Assembly (NCBI RefSeq): GCF_947242115.1
Contig: NC_074728.1
Coordinates: 20,813,042 to 20,877,041, forward strand
Direction: 5' to 3'
Origin: Biomphalaria glabrata
Lineage: Eukaryota; Mollusca; Gastropoda; Planorbidae
Length of the DNA stretch: 64,000 nucleotides
The stretch's first letter is position 1. Every line of letters begins with the position of its first letter. Below are positions 1 to 9,727 of this stretch, piece by piece. The notes under the pieces are model-generated. The model worked only from the letters and a program-made list of their open reading frames with translations. It was not told the origin of the DNA and searched no databases. Both the position numbers and the translations under genes were made by a program.

Positions 1-398
1 CAACAGAATAGTGAGGATTTTGAGGCAAGTATTTTATGACTATAGTTCTAAATGAAATAGCAAAGTTTTCTAAAAAAAATATTTTAAGGTAATATATTCA
101 TTTGTTTTGGACTACTGGTAATTAAGATGTGACTTAGGATGACAGCCAAGATTATGATTTAAGGTGTTGACATTGTTCTATATATTATTTTTTTGTCATA
201 TCTGTACTGTCTTTTGACTAGTAGTTACCACAGTATTATTTAATTATAGCTTTACATTTTAAAGTTAACAAGTTGTTTTTTTTCTATTTCATATGCTCTG
301 CATACATAACTAAACAGGAAGTGTTTTATGAAAATAATTATATTTAAAATAGAAATTATTTATGAAAAAAAAAATGTTTAGGTAATATATTCAGTTGT
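1..398. other. AT-rich sequence, no gene seen
   Basis: No exon, RNA gene or recognised transposon is visible. A stretch near 76-114 resembles one near 367-403 (both run from a poly-A tract into GGTAATATATTCA), so the block may be an old, diverged duplication. Confidence 0.5.
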
Positions 399-671
399 TT
401 TGATTTACAGACCAAGATGAAGTACGTCCTGCTGATTTACAGACCAAAATAAAGTACATCCTGCTGATTTACAGACCAAAATAAAGTACATCCTGCTGAT
501 TTACAGACCAAAATAAAGTACAATCTGCTGATTTACAGACCAAAATAAAGTACAATCTGCTGATTTACAGACCAAAATAAAGTACATTCTGATGATATAC
601 AGACCGAAATAAAGTAAAATCTGCTGATTAACAAACCAAAATAAAGTACATTCTGATGATTTACAGACACT
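399..671. repeat. 32-bp minisatellite, about 8 copies
   Basis: A unit that reads GATTTACAGACCAAAATAAA followed by GTACATCCTGCT recurs every 32 bp. Copies in the second half drift (TTCTGATGAT variants). The minus-strand open frame of 87 codons across it is a by-product of the repeat and not a gene. Confidence 0.9.
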
Positions 672-719
672 TGTATGGGCTGCTTGTAATAAAAAATGAT
701 AGCCAAGATGAAACTTTGT

Positions 720-905
720 GAAATTATTTATTAGCATAGACAAGACATGAATAAATAAAAACATCTGGTAGGCCTAATTAATTATTTTGTTTGATACCAA
801 CAAGGGAAACAAATCCTTCAGTATTCATAGATATAGATGAATTTAAAACATTTCTCCCTCACATTTTCAGATTAATTTGATAATATATAACTATTTACTC
901 TACCT
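720..905 (+). repeat. AT-rich interspersed repeat, family A (fragment)
   Basis: It carries the family's recognisable pieces: GACAAGACATGAAT, TAATTATTTTGTTTGATACC, AACAAGGGAAAC and TTCAGTATTCA. The same order of words recurs at about a dozen other places in the window, on both strands. The family is not identified; see the fuller copy at 11,860-12,530. Confidence 0.7.
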
Positions 906-916
906 AACAAAACATA

Positions 917-978
917 CACAGAAGGAGCATGCTGGGCCCATAACCCAGAGGTTCATGGATTGGAACCTTGCTCTGCTA
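917..978 (+). pseudogene. Initiator tRNA-Met pseudogene (5' part lost)
   Basis: The anticodon arm GCTGGGCCCATAACCCAG matches eukaryotic initiator tRNA-Met exactly, including the three G:C pairs next to a CAT anticodon that mark initiator tRNAs. It is followed by AGAGGTTCATGGATTGGAAC and an acceptor-like CTCTGCTA. The 5' acceptor strand and part of the D arm are replaced by flanking family A sequence, and the T stem is mutated, so it cannot fold as a working tRNA. It could be a processed tRNA copy or the head of a SINE. Confidence 0.75.
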
Positions 979-979
979 T

Positions 980-1270
980 CACTTAATAAACTAGAAAAGC
1001 TACACTTGATAACCATAAATAACAACACCAGATTCATGAGTGAATTTATTTAGACTGTTAACACACATGATACATAATCTAACATTCAATCCCTTAGTCA
1101 AGGGGAATCATTACAGATAATTATATAAAAAATGTCAACAACATGAATCAATTTAAAAAATACACAACTAGTCAAATAATTATTTGTAATTGATATCAAA
1201 TCAGGGAAATAATTTGTACACTATTGATATACTTTTTTGGCAGAGTTCTTCCCCTTTAGTTAAGCTTTTT
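980..1270 (+). repeat. Family A repeat, further fragment
   Basis: CAACATGAATCAAT, TAATTATTTGTAATTGATA and GCAGAGTTCTTCCCCTTTAG correspond to the right half of other family A copies, such as 32,030-32,130. The tRNA pseudogene separates this piece from the one at 720-905. Confidence 0.6.
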
Positions 1271-1317
1271 TTTTTAAATGGAATTTTTATAATTTGCTTT
1301 TTAAAAATCTTATTATA

Positions 1318-1465
1318 GAATGAAGTTGTAGGTGGGTCTTAACTTTATTTTTAATGGTCTCAAGTAAAAAAACTAAGATGATGAAAAGGTCATTTGTTTT
1401 GTGGTCCACAGTTAACAAGGGTGTGGTGTGGGCAGCACATTGAACAACCAATTTTACTTTTCCCC
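1318..1465 (-). repeat. SINE-1 (tRNA-derived), truncated copy
   Basis: It matches the tail half of the full SINE-1 copies (GGTCATTTGTTTTGTGGTCCACAGTTAACAAGG, split here into GGTCATTTGT and ACAGTTAACAAGG, then TTTTCCCCAACTA). The tRNA-like head is absent. Confidence 0.65.
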
Positions 1466-1499
1466 AACTATTACCCAATTTGTATGATAGCAGTGAAAG

Positions 1500-1760
1500 A
1501 TTCAAACTTTATAGCAGAAAAACATTAAAACTGTATCAATAACAGTAAAGAATTAAAACTTTATTATTGCAGTAAAGCATTTCATTTTATAATAGCAATG
1601 AAACAATTAAAACTTTATAACAGCATTGAAAAATTAAAACTTTATAAGATCAGTAAATTATTCAAACTTTATAACAGCAGTGAAAAATTTAAGCTTTATA
1701 ACAAAACATTTAAACTTTATAATACCAGTAACTTTCAAACTTATTAAAAGCAGTAAATTT
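1500..1760. repeat. Degenerate ~30-bp tandem repeat
   Basis: AAACTTTATAACAGCAGTGAA-type units recur about nine times with many small indels. A related run continues at 1,970-2,110. No gene is seen here. Confidence 0.7.
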
Positions 1761-1896
1761 AGTGCTCTTGTACTAGTCTAGATCTGGATAAGACGGAGTA
1801 GACTATATTTTCTATGTAAATTCTAGTGTAGATATTCTATTTCTATACATAGAATTGTAGAATTTTTGAAAATCTACTTCTAGAGTGACATAGTGA

Positions 1897-1978
1897 GTAG
1901 GGCTTAACTCAAGTTATAATGGTGGACAAGTAAGGCAGATGATATACAGGTCATTTGTGTCTGTAGCCTACAGTAAAC
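1897..1978 (-). repeat. SINE-1 fragment inside the 30-bp array
   Basis: GGCAGATGATATACAGGTCA and GTCTGTAGCCTACAG match the SINE-1 tail. It interrupts the AAACTTTATA tandem repeats, which resume after it. Confidence 0.5.
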
Positions 1979-2445
1979 ATTAAAACTTTATTATTGCAGT
2001 AAAACATTTATTTATATTGGCAGTGAAACTATAATTAAAAAGCAATAAAACATAAACTTAATAACAGTTAAAGAATTACAACTTTATAGCAGTAAAACAT
2101 TTTAATAGTAGCAAGACATTATAAGCTATTGGTCATTGTGCTTGCCACATGACACACTGCTTCTTTTTTAATTCTTTAAATAGCACATATATTTGAGGCT
2201 TAGAATTTAGTTCACATTTCCCTTTACAACTCATAAGGAGTTAATAACTTTTTTTAATGTCAATTGGGAGTTTCTAAATTGTTCAAAGTGTTTATAAGAG
2301 AACTCGTTAAGAGTTTAGTACTTTATATTTTCTTTTACAGGTCATTAGGAGTTGAAAGTTGTTTTAAAATAATAATTAATCAAAATAATAATTAATAATA
2401 ATAGTATTAATAGTAATAAAAATAATAATAAAAAATGTATAGGCT
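1979..2445. other. AT-rich, no gene seen
   Basis: The 30-bp array continues to about 2,110, followed by simple AT-rich sequence with an AATAAT-rich stretch near 2,370-2,435. A short GTGCTTGCCACATGACACA near 2,138 resembles the plus-orientation SINE-1 tail. Confidence 0.5.
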
Positions 2446-2449
2446 TACA

Positions 2450-3900
2450 TTTTGTTCTGCCCATAAGCTACTAGCAGAAGAACAACAAGGTTGCATTGAA
2501 GAGTCGATGGGCTGTAAAGTATAGCTAACCATAGATGATACTATAGTGCACCAACCTAATAGAAGAAAGAGAAACTTAACATGTGCTAATTCGACTACAA
2601 AAAAAAAGCAGTTGATTCAGTTCTTCGAGAGTCTGGATAACTGGAAGATAAATCTACATCTGAGTTTAACCCACTGTCTAAATTACTCCATTGCACTACG
2701 TACAGACCATAAGGTAGACACTAAATTTAGAAAAATGTATATCTCGCCTATTATACAGAGATGATTTAAATCTATATGCAGAAAACGCGCAAAGTTACAC
2801 ACCACAATTAAAACTTAAATGACGATTTGTTTCTTTTGGCCTGTATAAGTAGACCCTATGGTATAGCCATTGTAAAAGTGCCAACACCAACATTGCATTT
2901 GACGGCATCGAGGGAATTTAACTCTGCCTCTCTTTACAAATATCTTGGAATAAACCAGAATGCCACAATAAACCATAAAAAATTAAAAAAAGGACTGTCT
3001 TTGTAAATATAAGCAAAGATTAAATAAAATCCTCAACACTAAACTGTCTGGTAGTAATCTCATCACTGCAATAAATAGCTGGACAATCCCGACCGACCTG
3101 CATGACAATTACAGACTATCAAAAATACTACGAACCAAATTTCAATGTTTAACCACAAGTCCTCCACCAAAAGAGATTCGTCATTGGTAAGAAAAAAACA
3201 CTCCACGGAAAATTCCCGGCATTATTAGATGGGGAAAACCTTGACAAGGCTGCTTCTCTCCCCTAAAACTGAAGGCTTTGTTACAGCAATACAAGACAGT
3301 AGTTAGGACAAAAAAAATACGAGAAACATATCCAAAGACTCTATTGTTGACTAATGCCGAAAATGTGGGTGAGTCAATTGAACACTTAATGGCAGGATGT
3401 TCAGCCCTATCGGAATCTGCCTACCTAGGTCGCCATAACCAAGTTGCAAAGCTAATACACTAGCACTTGGCTTTGACACATAATTTGATAGGTAAGGATA
3501 CTCCTCCTTATTAAAAATAACAGGTTCTCAAGTCTAGTGAACATCTGCCGTACTGGGATATGCCTATTTTGACCGACAAAAGGGTTGATTTTAATCTGCT
3601 GCTTATCGATAAAAAAGAAAAGTCGCTATCATTATTGACATAGCCGAACCACTATCTCATAATTTAAGAAAAACTAGTAGGAAAAACAGCGAAAATATGG
3701 GAACCTAGGCTTGGAGATTAAGCGTTTATGAAAGTTATCTAAAACAACAATGTACCCCATTGTTATATCAACCGAAGGGATAATGGAACTGACCTCACAG
3801 ATAGTTTCAAGACCCTTGGCATTCCGTTTGATCGTCAAAGAGCTGAGCTGAAGACTCTTCGATCTCTAAGTTTAAAAAAAAAAACTGTTTGAGCGTCAAA
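2450..3900 (+). mobile_element. LINE fragment, R4/Dong-like reverse transcriptase and C-terminus
   Basis: Conceptual translation in several frames gives LLAEEQQGCIEESMGCK near 2,468, a reverse-transcriptase motif of R2/R4-type LINEs (usually AEEQKGC). It then gives YKYLGINQNA near 2,938, KILNTKLSGSNLITAIN near 3,030 and SIEHLMAGCSALSESAYLGRH near 3,370, the last typical of the segment between polymerase and endonuclease domains. The catalytic core is lost and the frame is broken by stops and shifts. It is a 5'-truncated, internally deleted dead copy, unrelated to the receptor genes downstream. Clade assignment is from motif memory. Confidence 0.8.
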
Positions 3901-3977
3901 CAGTAAAAAAAAACCAACCTGTGTGAAAGTACAGTTCTGTCTGGAAGAGACCCAAGTCAATGCCTATGTAAAGTGAA

Positions 3978-4112
3978 GAAAAGTAAAGGCGGTTGGTAGT
4001 TGTGCTGGCCACATGACACCCTTGTTAACCGTGGGCCACAGAACCAGATGACCTTTACATCATCTGCTCTATAGACCACAAGGTCTGAAAGGAGGAACTT
4101 TACTAGTTTAGG
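3978..4112 (+). repeat. SINE-1, truncated copy (plus orientation)
   Basis: GTTGTGCTGGCCACATGACA, TTAACCGTGGGCCACAGA, ATCATCTGCTCTATAGACCA and AAGGTCTGAAAGG are the reverse complement of the tail half of the SINE-1 copies elsewhere. It ends near a CA dinucleotide run. Confidence 0.8.
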
Positions 4113-4186
4113 ACACACACACACACAAAACAACACTGCAATTTTAATGTAGCTAACTTTAATCTCTTCATAGAAACACTATAGCA

Positions 4187-4385
4187 CAGCGGTTCTCAAC
4201 CTTTTAGGCTCGGCGACCCCTTTTTACAATCCCCAACTCTGCCGCGACCCCCCCCCCCCCGCACATACATTCAGCAACAGAAGAATAGACAATAACAATC
4301 CATTTTTTCGATGGTCTTAGGCGACCCCTGGCAAATCGTCAATCGAACCCCAAGGGGGCCGCGATCCACAGGTTGAGAACCCCTG
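4187..4385. mobile_element. hAT-type MITE (about 200 bp)
   Basis: The ends are inverted repeats: CAGCGGTTCTCAACCTTTTA on the left and GGTTGAGAACCCCTG on the right. The element is flanked by near-identical 8-bp direct repeats (CTATAGCA and CTCTAGCA), as hAT transposases make. There is no coding capacity. Related copies lie at 30,991-31,199 and 43,473-43,940. Confidence 0.85.
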
Positions 4386-4519
4386 CTCTAGCACTTCTAC
4401 GCTAGCATAACATACTTCTTATAGATTCTATTTTGTAGGCTAATGGGGCCTATTGGTATGAACATTATTCTGTTCATTTAATGATGATATTTAAAAAAAT
4501 TAAATTCGCTAATAAAAGC

Positions 4520-4600
4520 ATTGAGCAACTTAATTGATTCAGTTCCGCGAGAGTCCGGATAACTGGAAGATAAATCTACATCCTAGTTTAACCCTTTTTT
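4520..4600 (+). mobile_element. Second fragment of the R4/Dong-like LINE
   Basis: The segment TTGATTCAGTTCCGCGAGAG to TCCTAGTTTAACCC repeats 2,612-2,675 of the larger LINE fragment with only a few changes. It is either a separate short insertion or a local duplication. Confidence 0.6.
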
Positions 4601-4649
4601 AAACATGTGAAAACAAAAAAAAATGTCTTTGATAGCAATATTACTGAAG

Positions 4650-4740
4650 CATAGATGACTAGATGCATGACGCGTAGGACGTAATCATCTTCTTTTTTTT
4701 TTTTTGAAGTAGCGTCTGTATTATAAGCAAAGAAAAGATA
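4650..4740 (+). repeat. Interspersed repeat, family D
   Basis: GCATGACGCGTAGGACGTAA, TCATCTTCTTTTT and GAAGTAGCGTCTGTATTATA recur at 10,930-10,992, 34,872-34,935, 47,340-47,530 (reverse), 52,210-52,300 and 55,040-55,290 (reverse). It may be the 3' end of a LINE, but I cannot tie it to one. Confidence 0.65.
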
Positions 4741-4949
4741 AGTTATTAAGTTAATGAAGAGTACAGTATTTTACGTGACAATGCTGACCATTCAGTGACC
4801 TAAACTTTTTGTCTCCGACGCCAACGTAGGTCTATTGGAGATAGGGTAGGATTGAATTAGGATAGAGTGGCTTCAAAGTGTGCAGCTATGTCCAACGAAT
4901 GGACACGCTAGACCTGTGTGCTCTATCGATGACATTTAAGGCTCCTCAA

Positions 4950-5350
4950 ACGCTTTAATCAAAGATGCCTTCGTATCATAATGGGCATGCGCTGTCTAGT
5001 CTACATTACAAATACATTCTGCTGGGGGCCGGTATGAAAAGTAAAGAATCACTATTTAGGCCTACCATTCGACAGCTGTATCGTGTCTATGGCGAGATTA
5101 AAAGAGGACAGCGTAACAGAGGTGCCCACCCACTATAAAGATCAACTCAGGCGCCATTTCGCCCTCACTGGCACAGATGAAAGTATCTGGTAGGAGATGG
5201 TCTTTGAAAGAGACAGTTGGAGAGATCTCCCAAAGGCTGCGTAACACACATTTGAGGCCCAAAGGAAAGCCTATAGTGATGATAGGCGCAGAAGACGGAA
5301 AGAAATCTTAAATAGACCGCCAGCGGACAACATCTTTGCACGGCGGAAAA
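4950..5350 (+). mobile_element. LINE C-terminal fragment (plus strand)
   Basis: Broken translation resembles the C-terminus of an RTE-type LINE: a counterpart of the MGIRW motif near 4,985, a basic NRGAH-like stretch near 5,116, then DRRRRRKEI near 5,285. The same protein is better preserved on the minus strand at 5,508-6,090. Many stops and shifts are present. Confidence 0.65.
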
Positions 5351-5507
5351 ATATGCAGGTTACAACTGGGTTTGCATAGTCATGTGAAACACTGCACTCA
5401 GCCTTAATCTTCGGAATAGAAGAGATTGCCATTGGTACTTACCGTACTTACTTTCATAAACTAAGATTATCTAGTGTCAATATTCCTACGCATATACGTG
5501 ATCATAA

Positions 5508-6104
5508 ATAAGGCTTGTCTTCGAGTCCGAAGATTAGTGAGAAATTCATTATTTCCCGTGGCTGCGCAACCCCAGCTGTGACCTACATATTTTGCCTCAT
5601 CCAGGGCAAGCATAACCATTGTCCGCAGGTGGTCGATTTAGATTTTCTTTTCGTCGTCTGCGTTTGTCCTCGGCAGCAGATTATCCCGCGGCCTTGGTGA
5701 GTGACCTCCAGTTGTCTCGTTCCGACTCAGCCAGGTGCTCTCTTCTATGTCAGCCAAGGAAAGTTGACGCCAAAGCTGGTCTTTGAAGCGTTTCCGTGAG
5801 GCGCCTCTGTTACGTCGACCACCTTTTAGCTCACCAATAAAAGACTGCCTTTGACATACGTTCGTCTCCCATACGGGATACGTGCCCTGCCCAGCGTAGC
5901 TGTCGAACCATAAGAAGTCCCTCTGTACTGTCCATACCGGCGTTCGCAAGGACATCGCTGTTTGTAGTGCGGACTTGCCACCGTATGTCCACGATGAAGT
6001 GCAAGCATCCTTGTTGGAAGCGCTCAAGAAGTCTTAGTTGTTTTTTATATAGTGTCCATGTCTCAGAGCCATAGATCATAGAGTTCCTTTAAAGCGTGTA
6101 TCTA
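5508..6104 (-). mobile_element. LINE 3'-end fragment (minus strand)
   Basis: Minus-strand translation from 6,079 gives IYGSETWTLYKKQLRLLERF and then QLRWAGHVSRMGDERMSKAVF, a very common LINE C-terminal signature. It is followed in another frame by GGRRNRGASRKRFKD. The copy is 5'-truncated and frameshifted near 5,830. AGGCTTGTCTTCGAGTCCG occurs at both ends (5,511-5,529 and again near 6,111-6,129). This is either a target-site duplication or a partial second 3' end. Confidence 0.85.
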
Positions 6105-6129
6105 ATAATAAGGCTTGTCTTCGAGTCCG

Positions 6130-6572
6130 TAAATAAATGAGGACGCGTGTATCTATGTCCTATAGACTATAGATCTAGTTCACAGACCTACATATAATAT
6201 ATATAGGTCTGTGTTCTTGTTTATTTTTGTTTGTTTTTTTTAAATATATTTTATGATGCTAAACGGAAATTGAGAAAACAATGCCAACATGACTGTCATG
6301 TTTTATGTGAAGTACACGGTGTCGTAGGTCTGAACTCTTTATTTTGGAAGTCGCATTATGTATTTGAGAAGATCACATTTAAATAACACTTAGATTTATA
6401 CAACTAATGAACGGTAACAAAGCTTTCGTCCTTCTTTATGTAATAGATTACAAGAGATGCTAATAAAGCCCTAGGCGAGTCCTGTGTCTTCATCTAGTAG
6501 TCTATGTTATTATAGTTATTATTAATAAGAGACTCAATCAATGAGTTTTTGTTAAGGGTCGAGCTTGCATCC
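6130..6572. other. AT-rich spacer, no gene seen
   Basis: A palindromic TATATAATATATATAGG patch near 6,190-6,210 and simple AT-rich sequence are all that is visible. Neither strand shows a convincing exon. Confidence 0.5.
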
Positions 6573-6580
6573 TTTTAGAC

Positions 6581-7914
6581 CAGTGGTTCCCAAACTTATT
6601 TGTCTCGTAGACCCCTTGCCATGTTTTCTGATTTTCGGTAGACCCCTGCTTAACTTATATTGCATTTTTGCACATTCACAAACTAATTTTTTAAACTAAT
6701 TTCTAACTGCAGTGAGTCAAAGAGTAAAAAAGTAATGTAAAGCTACATCATAAGTTAGAGAGATCTTTTTTTTTTTTACAGATATAATTCAAATTTAAAA
6801 CTATTAAAATAACAATTAATATGTACTGCTGGAATCACCATGCACATTGGAAATGTTTTTTTGTTTTTTTTTTTGTATGTTCATCATCCTTCAAACATTA
6901 ATTATTAATTCATTAATTTGCCTTATGTATTATTTGTTTTCGCAAAGAGTTTCTCGTGGATTTCTTGATCTTTCACGTTTGACTCAAATATTGGGCCCGC
7001 GGAGCTGTTTTCATTAACAGGAGAAGGGGCAAAGGTGAGTTACTGGCGCCTAAACCAGTAAGCTTCGGGCAGGAGGGACTCATCAGCCTTGGCTTGCAGC
7101 CCGCCTAGCCGAAGGAAAATAGAATTCAAACCTCTGCTGCTTTGCAGCTATACACCCAAACATGGGAAAGGTTTCGTGGGTCAGCCCTTGGGAAAAATAT
7201 GGAGCTGAAGACCATTAAGCAGTTTGCAGCTTTATTGCTCACCCCCTCGATGTGCCCTTGAACTGTAGTGTTACTAAAAGAAATTTGTTTCATAATATCA
7301 GATGAAGGTTTGTGTAAAACAGTTTTTAAAACTACTTCAAGGACTGGTAAAATCAATGTTTTATCTATAGTGTTTTCCGTATTTGGCTATAGATAAAGAG
7401 ATCTTGTAAAATGCTCACAAACCACCATCTTTTCTATATGATGTTGAAGAAAGATTTTGTGAGTCTATTCTGAACTTTTTTCTCACTTTTCTCTTTTTAT
7501 CAGGGTGGCATCGTCTCAAATAATCCTAGAGTGTAATTGGTTTCTTATAGAGTCATAAAAAGGCTCGTATTATAGACAATCTCTTATTTAACAAGGAAAT
7601 AAATAATCAACGCTTTAAAATCAAGATTTCTTTTTGTTAAGCCTTGGTTACATGTAGACAAAATTAACTATTTAAATAAGTATTTTAATTAAATACAACT
7701 ATTTTACTTTTGAACAGACTGACAGATATTTATAATTAAGGTACAAATCATTTATAAGTGTTTGAAATAGTTACATTAATGGGGTGTGAACATTAAAGTC
7801 ATAGACCCCCATGGGCATCTCATAGACCCCCAATTTACTTTTTCACTTTCGTAGACCCCTTGGAAGTCTTCGTAGACCCCTGGGGGTCTATATAGACCAC
7901 TTTGGGAATCACTG
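6581..7914. mobile_element. hAT element, 1.33 kb, with transposase remnant
   Basis: The left end CAGTGGTTCCCAAACT and right end TTTGGGAATCACTG form imperfect inverted repeats, and perfect 8-bp duplications TTTTAGAC flank them (6,573-6,580 and 7,915-7,922). Minus-strand 7,126-7,356 encodes KQISFSNTTVQGHIEGVSNK, which resembles the FSxxTVxRRI region of hAT transposases of the ZBED5/SCAND3 type. Most of the transposase is missing, so the copy is a non-autonomous deletion derivative. The right end carries several GTAGACCCC sub-repeats. Confidence 0.88.
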
Positions 7915-8189
7915 TTTTAGACCATTGGCCAAAGGGAAGGATTTTGCTCAGATATATGAGAGATTGGATCTTCACCGACCTCTCTGTATGGAGACCTTTT
8001 CCCCCACCGTCAACTATATTTTATCATTTAATCACATCCGTTGTTGTGAGACACAGCCCTATAACCGGCACCTCTTGGTTTCACTCCATCCCGTTGAGGC
8101 CGGCAAGCAAACGAGGGGTTCCTACGTATTTCTATCTAGATGCTAACTCTTTTGTTTTACTATGATTTAGTTCAACTTCACCTTTTTCA

Positions 8190-8400
8190 CCCATGTTGAA
8201 CCGGTTGGAGCACTACACAAGATCTGTCAACCGTCTTTCTCCATTCTTCGTTGTCCTTTTTCTTGGACAGAGTTTCATTCGATGACAGGCCTGTCCATTC
8301 TTTGATGCTGTCTTCCCATCACTTCCTCTTTCTTCCTCTTTTTTTTTCTTATTCCTGGTACTGTTACCTAACGGAGCTCTGTGAATCTTGTGATGTGGCT
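8190..8400 (-). mobile_element. LINE C-terminal fragment (minus strand)
   Basis: Minus-strand reading of this stretch gives a broken counterpart of the RWEDxIKEWTGL...WRK motif found at the C-terminus of RTE-like LINEs (GACAGGCCTGTCCATTCTTT is its coding complement). It is frameshifted and short. The sequence from 7,923 to 8,190 is unassigned. Confidence 0.5.
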
Positions 8401-8609
8401 ATAGAGTTTACGTTTTTTTTTTTCACTTTGGTTAGCAGGTCATCGTAGGGTTTAATTGCTGTATTAATTCAGTTTCTAATCTCTTCATTCGTGATGCGGT
8501 CTTTGTAAGTGACACATAGGATCTATCTGTAGTGTTACTTATTCAGTTTATATAGTGGAATTAGTTGCTATTTGTATAGATATATGTCTGTAACTTATTT
8601 GGTGCTCAG

Positions 8610-8759
8610 GAACAGGTACAAAGAAGTGTAACCCACAGGCATGGGGAGATGATTGCAGCAAGTCTTGCATCCATTGCGCAGACGAGTGCAACCAGGTGAC
8701 AGGATCATGTACGAAGTGTCTGTCGGGATACAAGGACCCAGTTCTGCACTGTTCGAAAG
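8610..8759 (+). CDS. Gene 1 exon: EGF-like module 1
   Basis: The exon is bounded by GGTGCTCAG and GTGATT. It encodes KKCNPQAWGDDCSKSC, then IHCADECNQ and TGSCTKCLSGYKD: nine cysteines with the tryptophan-glycine pair of MEGF-type EGF repeats. It leaves phase 1. An alternative acceptor six bases downstream would not change the module. Confidence 0.8.
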
Positions 8760-9691
8760 GTGATTACCTCAACAATATTGACCTAGTTAACAAGGCAATA
8801 ATCTGGTAAAACCTTTTCGATATAGAGTTTAGATCTAGAGTTAAACAGGTTTGTCTTATGATGCGGTCTGAGCTGCCTTGCTTTATAAGTTACAGATGTC
8901 CCTTCAGATTAATATATATAAGAACTTAATAACATAACCTTTCTGCTGGCTTTGTAGCTGGTGTTGTAGCAGTTGATGTAGCAGTTGATGTAGCTGTTGA
9001 CGTAATTGTTGATGTAGCAGCTAATGTAGCTGTTGATATAGCTGTTGATATAGCAGTTGTTGTAGCTGTCGTTGTAGCAGTTGATGTAGCAGTTGATGTA
9101 GCTGTTGATGTAGCTGTTGATGTAGCTGTCGTTGTAGCAGTTGATGTAGCTGTTGATGTAGCTGTTGATGTAGCTGTCGTTGTAGCAGTTGATGTAGCTG
9201 TTGATGTAGCTGTTGATGTAGCAGTTGACGTATTTTTAATGTAGCTGTTTGTGTAGCTGTTTGTGTAGCTGTTGATGTAGCTGTTGAACTAGCTGGTGTT
9301 GTAGAAGTTGATGTAGCTGTTGATGTAGCAGTTGATGTAGCTGTTGATGTAGATGTTGATGTAGCTGTTGATGTAGCAGTTGATGTAGCTGTTGACGTGG
9401 ACCAGGAGCTAGTCTAGAAGTCTCAGAAATAAACTTCATGTCTCGAAACCTGCATCCCCCCCCCCCTCCTGAAATCAAGTTTGATAATGTTAATGTCATA
9501 GCAACATACTTGACTCTCCTTGTTCCTCTCCTAGAATGCGATAAGTTTGAGTTTGGGGCTGACTGCATAGGCGACTGCAAGACGAAATGTGGGATGGATA
9601 TCGACTGCATCAACCGAGTCACTGGACAGTGTCCAGGCAAGTCACTTCTGATGCTATTTCAAAACCTAAGAGCGTGTTAGAAAGAAAGAAA

Positions 9692-9727
<36 letters not shown>

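Noticed and set aside
399-671. CRISPR-like array of 32-bp repeats
   Set aside because: The units are contiguous with no unique spacers, and the context is eukaryotic.
8958-9243. VDVA-coding exon between the two EGF exons of gene 1
   Set aside because: A TTTGTAG acceptor in the right phase precedes the 12-bp array, which is tempting. But the frame ends in a stop, and no GT donor in phase 1 exists within the array.
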